In this document: in pieces, positions 32,525 to 37,146 of the stretch
Position numbering within the stretch: position 1 is the stretch's first letter
How the letters are laid out: each line of letters begins with the position of its first letter
Source: Rahnella perminowiae
Lineage (GTDB): Bacteria > Pseudomonadota > Gammaproteobacteria > Enterobacterales > Enterobacteriaceae
NCBI RefSeq assembly: GCF_019049755.1
Contig: NZ_JAFMOS010000626.1
Span: 1-37,146, forward strand
Direction: 5' to 3'
Length of the DNA: 37,146 bases
Notes under the pieces: model-generated
Database searches by the model: none
Seen by the model: the letters and a program-made list of their open reading frames with translations, nothing else
Told to the model about the DNA's origin: nothing
Program-made: the position numbers and the translations under genes

Positions 32525-35500
32525 TTAACCTTTGATTTTCGCGTGCATTTCCTGCACTGAAATCACCTGTTCAGTCGGGTCAGAAGACAATGCCATCGCT
32601 GTCGCGAAACCGCCGTTCAGCGTCGTGTCATAATGCACTTTGTATTGCAGCGCACTGCGCCGGATAAGCTTGGAGTCTTCAATCGCCTGCCGTCCTGCTG
32701 TGGTGTTGACGATATACACATATTCGCCGTTCTTGATACGGTCCTGAATATGCGGACGACCTTCATGCACCTTATTAACCAGACGCGGGTTAATCCCGGC
32801 TTCGCCCAATACCACCGCCGTACCGTGTGTTGCATCCAGCTCAAAACCACGTTTCAGCAGTTTAGCGGCCAGATCCACCACACGGCCTTTGTCGCCTTCA
32901 CGAACCGACAACAGTGCGCGACCGGCTTTCTTCATACCGGAATTGCTGCCCAGCTGCGCTTTGGCAAAGGCTTCGGCAAAAGTACGGCCAACGCCCATGA
33001 CTTCACCGGTAGAACGCATTTCCGGCCCCAGAATCGGGTCAACACCTGGGAATTTATTGAACGGCAACACCACTTCTTTGACAGAGTAGTAAGGCGGGAT
33101 CACTTCTTCAGTAATACCCTGCTCTGCCAGCGTCTGCCCTGCCATTACGCGCGCGGCAACTTTCGCCAGCGCCACACCAGTGGCTTTGGAGACAAACGGA
33201 ACCGTACGCGCAGCACGCGGGTTCACTTCAATCAGGTAGACTTCGTTATTCTTCACCGCGAACTGGACGTTCATCAGGCCACGTACGCTCAGTTCAAAAG
33301 CCAGTTTCTCAACCTGCCGGCGCATCACATCCTGAATTTCCTGGCTCAGTGTGTAGCATGGCAGTGAACACGCAGAGTCACCGGAGTGTACGCCCGCCTG
33401 TTCGATGTGCTCCATGATGCCACCAATCAGCACGCGCTCTCCGTCGCAGATCGCGTCAACATCAACTTCTACGGCATCGTCAAGGAAGCGGTCCAGCAGC
33501 ACCGGCGCATCGTTCGACACGCTGACAGCGTTCTGGAAATAACGGCGCAGGTCGATTTCGTCATAGACGATTTCCATTGCACGTCCGCCCAGCACATAGG
33601 ACGGACGCACCACCAGCGGATAGCCGATACCGGCGGCTTTCTCAACAGCCTGCTCGATAGTCGCCACTGTGGCATTGGCTGGCTGTTTCAGTCCCAGACG
33701 GTTAACCGCCTGCTGGAAACGTTCGCGGTCTTCAGCGCGGTCAATCGCATCCGGGCTGGTGCCGATAATTGGCACACCAGCGGCTTCCAGTTCACGCGCC
33801 AGTTTCAGCGGGGTCTGACCACCGTACTGCACAATCACGCCTTTCGGCTGTTCGATACGCACGATTTCCAGCACATCTTCAAGGGTCACGGATTCGAAGT
33901 ACAGACGATCCGAGGTGTCATAATCGGTAGATACCGTTTCCGGGTTACAGTTAACCATAATGGTTTCGTAACCGTCTTCGCGCAGCGCCAGTGAGGCGTG
34001 TACGCAGCAATAGTCGAATTCAATCCCCTGCCCAATGCGGTTAGGACCACCGCCCAGTACCATAATTTTCGGTTTGTCATTGGTCGGGTTAGACTCGCAC
34101 TCTTCTTCATACGTTGAATACATGTACGCGGTATCGGTTGAGAATTCCGCCGCACAGGTATCCACACGTTTGTAAACCGGATGCAGGTTGTATTTGTGAC
34201 GCAGTTTGCGCACTTCACTTTCTGACACGCCGACCAGCTTCGCCAGACGCAGGTCCGCAAAGCCTTTGCGTTTGAGCATACGCAGATAGTCCTGGGTCAG
34301 AATATTGAAGCCACCTTCGGCCACTTCATTTTCCAGTTTCACCAGTTCTTCAATTTGTACCAGGAACCAGCGGTCCACGTTGGTCAGATTGAAGATACCG
34401 TCAACGGACATCCCGGCACGGAAGGCATCCGCGATGTACCAGATACGCTCGGCACCGGCTTCTTTCAGTTCGCGACGGATTTTGGTCAGTGCTTCCGGGT
34501 CATCCAGGCTGACTTTCGGGTCGAAACCGCTCGCACCCACTTCCAGACCGCGTAACGCTTTTTGCAGAGACTCCTGCTGCGTACGGCCAATTGCCATCAC
34601 TTCACCAACAGATTTCATCTGTGTGGTCAGACGGTCATTAGCACCGGCGAATTTCTCGAAGTTGAAGCGAGGAATTTTAGTCACAACGTAGTCGATAGAA
34701 GGTTCGAACGATGCGGGCGTTTTGCCGCCGGTGATATCGTTCATCAGCTCATCGAGGGTATAACCTACCGCCAGTTTCGCCGCCACTTTGGCAATCGGGA
34801 AGCCGGTCGCTTTGGAAGCCAGTGCTGAAGAACGGGATACGCGCGGGTTCATTTCGATAACAATCAGACGGCCATTTTTTGGATTCACCGAGAACTGAAC
34901 GTTGGAACCGCCGGTTTCGACGCCGATTTCACGCAGCACCGCCATCGAGGCGTTACGCATGATTTGGTATTCTTTGTCGGTCAGGGTCTGCGCCGGCGCT
35001 ACGGTGATGGAGTCACCGGTGTGGATACCCATTGCATCGAAGTTTTCAATGGAACAGACGATGATGCAGTTGTCGTTTTTATCACGCACCACTTCCATCT
35101 CGTACTCTTTCCAGCCAATCAGCGACTCATCAATCAGCAGCTCTTTGGTCGGGGAGAGATCCAGACCGCGTTCACAAATCTCTTCGAATTCTTCACGGTT
35201 GTATGCAATACCGCCACCGGTACCGCCCATGGTAAAGGAAGGACGGATAATGCACGGAAAGCCAACGTCAGCGGCAACCGCCAGCGCTTCTTCCATAGTG
35301 TGTGCAATGCCAGAACGTGCGGTATCGAGACCGATTTTTTTCATTGCCACGTCGAAACGGCGACGGTCTTCGGCCTTGTCAATGGCGTCTGCGGTCGCGC
35401 CAATCATGGTCACGCCGAATTCTTCCAGCACGCCCTGACGTTCCAGTTCCAGTGCACAGTTCAGTGCGGTCTGACCGCCCATGGTCGGCAGCACGGCATC

Positions 35501-35749
35501 GGGACGTTCTTTTTCAATAATCTTGCGCACCACTTCCCAGTGAATTGGCTCGATGTAAGTCGCATCGGCCATTTCAGGGTCGGTCATGATGGTCGCAGGG
35601 TTGGAGTTCACCAGAATAACGCGGTAACCCTCTTCACGCAGCGCTTTACACGCCTGCGCGCCGGAGTAGTCAAATTCACAAGCCTGGCCGATAACAATCG
35701 GACCGGCGCCCAGAATCAGGATGCTTTTTATGTCTGTACGTTTTGGCAT
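32525..35749 (-). CDS. carB: Carbamoyl-phosphate synthase large subunit
   Basis: CarB makes carbamoyl phosphate from bicarbonate, ammonia (delivered by CarA) and two ATP, feeding both arginine and pyrimidine synthesis. The 1074-residue product (1073 in E. coli) is an internal duplication of two ATP-grasp halves. The first opens with [19 protein letters not shown] (12-30); the second with [15 protein letters not shown] near 560-574. The C-terminal 140 residues form the MGS-like allosteric domain for UMP, IMP and ornithine. It follows carA by 16 bases. Confidence 0.99.
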   Translation of the reverse strand: MPKRTDIKSILILGAGPIVIGQACEFDYSGAQACKALREEGYRVILVNSNPATIMTDPEMADATYIEPIHWEVVRKIIEKERPDAVLPTMGGQTALNCALELERQGVLEEFGVTMIGATADAIDKAEDRRRFDVAMKKIGLDTARSGIAHTMEEALAVAADVGFPCIIRPSFTMGGTGGGIAYNREEFEEICERGLDLSPTKELLIDESLIGWKEYEMEVVRDKNDNCIIVCSIENFDAMGIHTGDSITVAPAQTLTDKEYQIMRNASMAVLREIGVETGGSNVQFSVNPKNGRLIVIEMNPRVSRSSALASKATGFPIAKVAAKLAVGYTLDELMNDITGGKTPASFEPSIDYVVTKIPRFNFEKFAGANDRLTTQMKSVGEVMAIGRTQQESLQKALRGLEVGASGFDPKVSLDDPEALTKIRRELKEAGAERIWYIADAFRAGMSVDGIFNLTNVDRWFLVQIEELVKLENEVAEGGFNILTQDYLRMLKRKGFADLRLAKLVGVSESEVRKLRHKYNLHPVYKRVDTCAAEFSTDTAYMYSTYEEECESNPTNDKPKIMVLGGGPNRIGQGIEFDYCCVHASLALREDGYETIMVNCNPETVSTDYDTSDRLYFESVTLEDVLEIVRIEQPKGVIVQYGGQTPLKLARELEAAGVPIIGTSPDAIDRAEDRERFQQAVNRLGLKQPANATVATIEQAVEKAAGIGYPLVVRPSYVLGGRAMEIVYDEIDLRRYFQNAVSVSNDAPVLLDRFLDDAVEVDVDAICDGERVLIGGIMEHIEQAGVHSGDSACSLPCYTLSQEIQDVMRRQVEKLAFELSVRGLMNVQFAVKNNEVYLIEVNPRAARTVPFVSKATGVALAKVAARVMAGQTLAEQGITEEVIPPYYSVKEVVLPFNKFPGVDPILGPEMRSTGEVMGVGRTFAEAFAKAQLGSNSGMKKAGRALLSVREGDKGRVVDLAAKLLKRGFELDATHGTAVVLGEAGINPRLVNKVHEGRPHIQDRIKNGEYVYIVNTTAGRQAIEDSKLIRRSALQYKVHYDTTLNGGFATAMALSSDPTEQVISVQEMHAKIKG

Positions 35750-35765
35750 TTTTTATTCGCTCCTG

Positions 35766-36917
35766 TTATCTGGCGTTGTTTGTGCGGAAAGCTTCAATCA
35801 GTTCAATAAAGTGGTCAAACAGCGGTGCCGCATCGTGCGGGCCCGGGCTCGCTTCCGGATGCCCCTGGAAGCTGAAAGCCGCTTTATCGGTACGGTGTAT
35901 ACCCTGCACCGTATGGTCAAACAATGATTTGTGCGTCACGCGCAGGTTGGCTGGCAGGTCAGATTCATCAACTGCAAAGCCGTGGTTCTGTGCGGTAATC
36001 ATCACGATATCTTTATCGAGATCTTTTACCGGGTGGTTACCGCCGTGGTGACCAAGTTTCATTTTCACGGTCTTCGCACCGCTGGCGAGAGCCAGTAACT
36101 GATGGCCGAGGCAGATACCGAAGACAGGAATGTCGGTTTCCAGGAAGGTTTTGATGGCCGCGATAGCGTAGTCGCAAGGCTCCGGATCGCCCGGACCATT
36201 GGACAGGAAGATACCGTCCGGATTCAGCTTCAGCACGTCAGCCGCCGGAGTCTGCGCCGGAACCACTGTCAGGCGGCAACCGCGATCGACCAGCATGCGC
36301 AGGATATTGCGTTTCGCACCGTAATCGTAAGCCACCACGTGGAATGGCAGATCTTCGGCTTCCTTTGCTGCAGGCAGTTCGTCTTCCAGCGTCCAGCTGC
36401 CTTGTTGCCAGCTGTATGATTCGCTGGTCGTCACTTCTTTCGCCAGATCCATGCCTTTCAGGCCGGGGAAGGCTTTAGCTTTTTGCAGCGCCAGTTCTGC
36501 ATCCGGTGAATCGCCCGCGATAATACAGCCGTTCTGTGCGCCTTTTTCACGCAACAGACGGGTAAGCTTGCGGGTATCAATATCGGCGATGGCAACGATG
36601 TTGTTGCGCTTGAGGTAATCAGAAAGATTTTCTTCACTGCGGTAGTTGCTGGCAATCAGGGGTAAATCGCGAATAACCAGACCTTGAGCGTGTACTGCGG
36701 AGGATTCTTCATCAGCGGCATTGGTGCCGACATTACCGATATGGGGATAAGTGAGAGTGACAATCTGGCGGGAATAGGAAGGATCAGTGAGGATTTCTTG
36801 ATAACCGGTCATCGACGTATTGAAGACCACTTCCCCCACTGCCGACCCTTCTGCCCCGATGGCCCGACCGTGGAATTGGGTTCCGTCTTCCAGAACCAAT
36901 AGCGCTGACTTTATCAA
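35766..36917 (-). CDS. carA: Carbamoyl-phosphate synthase small subunit
   Basis: CarA is the glutaminase that releases ammonia for CarB. The 383-residue product (382 in E. coli) has an N-terminal CPSase domain and a C-terminal class I amidotransferase domain with the nucleophile Cys269 in [10 protein letters not shown] and the late histidine motif [11 protein letters not shown]. The TTG at 36917 is used as start. The protein then begins [12 protein letters not shown], as in E. coli CarA, which also starts with TTG, and GGAGG lies six bases upstream. The frame is open four codons further (TTG 36929), but that would include the ribosome site. Confidence 0.98.
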   Translation of the reverse strand: MIKSALLVLEDGTQFHGRAIGAEGSAVGEVVFNTSMTGYQEILTDPSYSRQIVTLTYPHIGNVGTNAADEESSAVHAQGLVIRDLPLIASNYRSEENLSDYLKRNNIVAIADIDTRKLTRLLREKGAQNGCIIAGDSPDAELALQKAKAFPGLKGMDLAKEVTTSESYSWQQGSWTLEDELPAAKEAEDLPFHVVAYDYGAKRNILRMLVDRGCRLTVVPAQTPAADVLKLNPDGIFLSNGPGDPEPCDYAIAAIKTFLETDIPVFGICLGHQLLALASGAKTVKMKLGHHGGNHPVKDLDKDIVMITAQNHGFAVDESDLPANLRVTHKSLFDHTVQGIHRTDKAAFSFQGHPEASPGPHDAAPLFDHFIELIEAFRTNNAR

Positions 36918-36926
36918 AGCATCCTC

Positions 36927-36965
36927 CAAGAATAATAAATCACAATATCTGCATATTAATTCAGA
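36927..36965 (-). promoter_or_regulatory. Tandem ARG boxes and P2 promoter region of carAB
   Basis: Two 18-bp ARG boxes are seen on the plus strand. Box one at 36948-36965 reads TGCAT-N4-ATTCA in its core, one mismatch from consensus TGAAT-N4-ATTCA. Box two at 36927-36944 reads AGAAT-N4-AATCA, two mismatches. They are separated by 3 bp, the usual spacing for ArgR hexamer binding. On the minus strand TTGATT (near 36976-36981) and TTAATA (near 36952-36957) may be the -35 and -10 of the arginine-controlled P2 promoter. Confidence 0.8.
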
Positions 36966-37002
36966 TAACCCGATCTAAATCAATGCAAAAATCGCTCCCG
37001 AA

Positions 37003-37015
37003 GCCAATTTTTGGC
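37003..37015. promoter_or_regulatory. Palindrome in the carAB P1 leader
   Basis: GCCAA-TTT-TTGGC is a perfect inverted repeat just downstream of P1 on the carAB transcript strand. It could be a protein site or a small leader hairpin. Its function is unknown; it does not match the PurR consensus well. Confidence 0.35.
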
Positions 37016-37026
37016 AAATTGCGCGC

Positions 37027-37055
37027 ATTCTAATGATGGCAGCCGGGTTTGTCTA
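37027..37055 (-). promoter_or_regulatory. carAB promoter P1
   Basis: On the minus strand TAGACA (-35, 37050-37055) and TAGAAT (-10, 37027-37032), each five of six to consensus, are separated by exactly 17 bases. Position and -10 sequence match the upstream, pyrimidine/purine-controlled P1 of E. coli carAB. Sites for PepA, PurR and IHF are expected upstream but could not be defined. The AT-rich stretch to the window end shows no gene. Confidence 0.8.
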
Positions 37056-37146
37056 CCAAAAGCGCCAACATTTCTCTGTTTTTCGCACAACTCAATGAAA
37101 ACAGGCTTTCACTGCCATAAAAATACAGTCTAAGTAACTATAGTAA

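Noticed and set aside
34964-35809. 281-codon plus-strand frame inside carB
   Set aside because: Antisense shadow of carB extending past its start codon; no motif recognised.
36981-36997. PurR operator near carA (ATGCAA half-site)
   Set aside because: Only the left half fits the PurR consensus; the right half has no match.

Overview
This window is a conserved block of an enterobacterial (order Enterobacterales) chromosome. Nearly every protein aligns closely by eye with an E. coli K-12 counterpart, and gene order follows the E. coli leu-to-car segment, read here from leu towards car. The Yersiniaceae-like extras (ERIC elements, a long thiB riboswitch arm, exporter genes beside folA) suggest a genus such as Rahnella, Ewingella or Serratia, but the genus is an inference. 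No prophage, insertion sequence, CRISPR array, rRNA or tRNA was seen.

Layout: (1) 1-4820, leucine biosynthesis operon leuABCD behind its attenuator terminator, closed by a two-way terminator. (2) 4836-8216, the sugar-phosphate stress locus: setA, the dual-function sRNA SgrS with its small protein SgrT, and the regulator gene sgrR. An ERIC element lies between setA and sgrS. (3) 8261-11793, a TPP riboswitch with a greatly enlarged internal arm controlling the thiamine ABC importer thiBPQ, followed by the convergent DedA-family gene yabI. (4) 12551-18355, polB (with a degenerate LexA-like site and an ambiguous start) and rapA. The araCBAD genes found between yabI and polB in E. coli are absent. 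(5) 18379-27058, rluA, the convergent djlA, then the envelope/RNA/cofactor operon lptD-surA-pdxA-rsmA-apaG-apaH. (6) 27076-29820, folA, then a divergent exporter cluster (yjjP-yjjB and a LysE/RhtB-family gene) not at this position in E. coli. (7) 29878-32278, the glutathione-gated potassium efflux pair kefF-kefC. (8) 32351-37055, a second ERIC element, then carA-carB with tandem ARG boxes and two promoters. The cai/fix genes that separate kefF from carB in E. coli are absent.

No wholly new system is evident. The most interesting signals are regulatory: an SgrS RNA encoding a longer-than-usual SgrT, a thiB TPP riboswitch whose P3 arm is expanded by about 140 nt of palindromic sequence, a polB whose reading frame extends upstream of any standard start codon and whose LexA-like box lacks one conserved half-site base, and two ERIC elements placed in regulatory intergenic regions.
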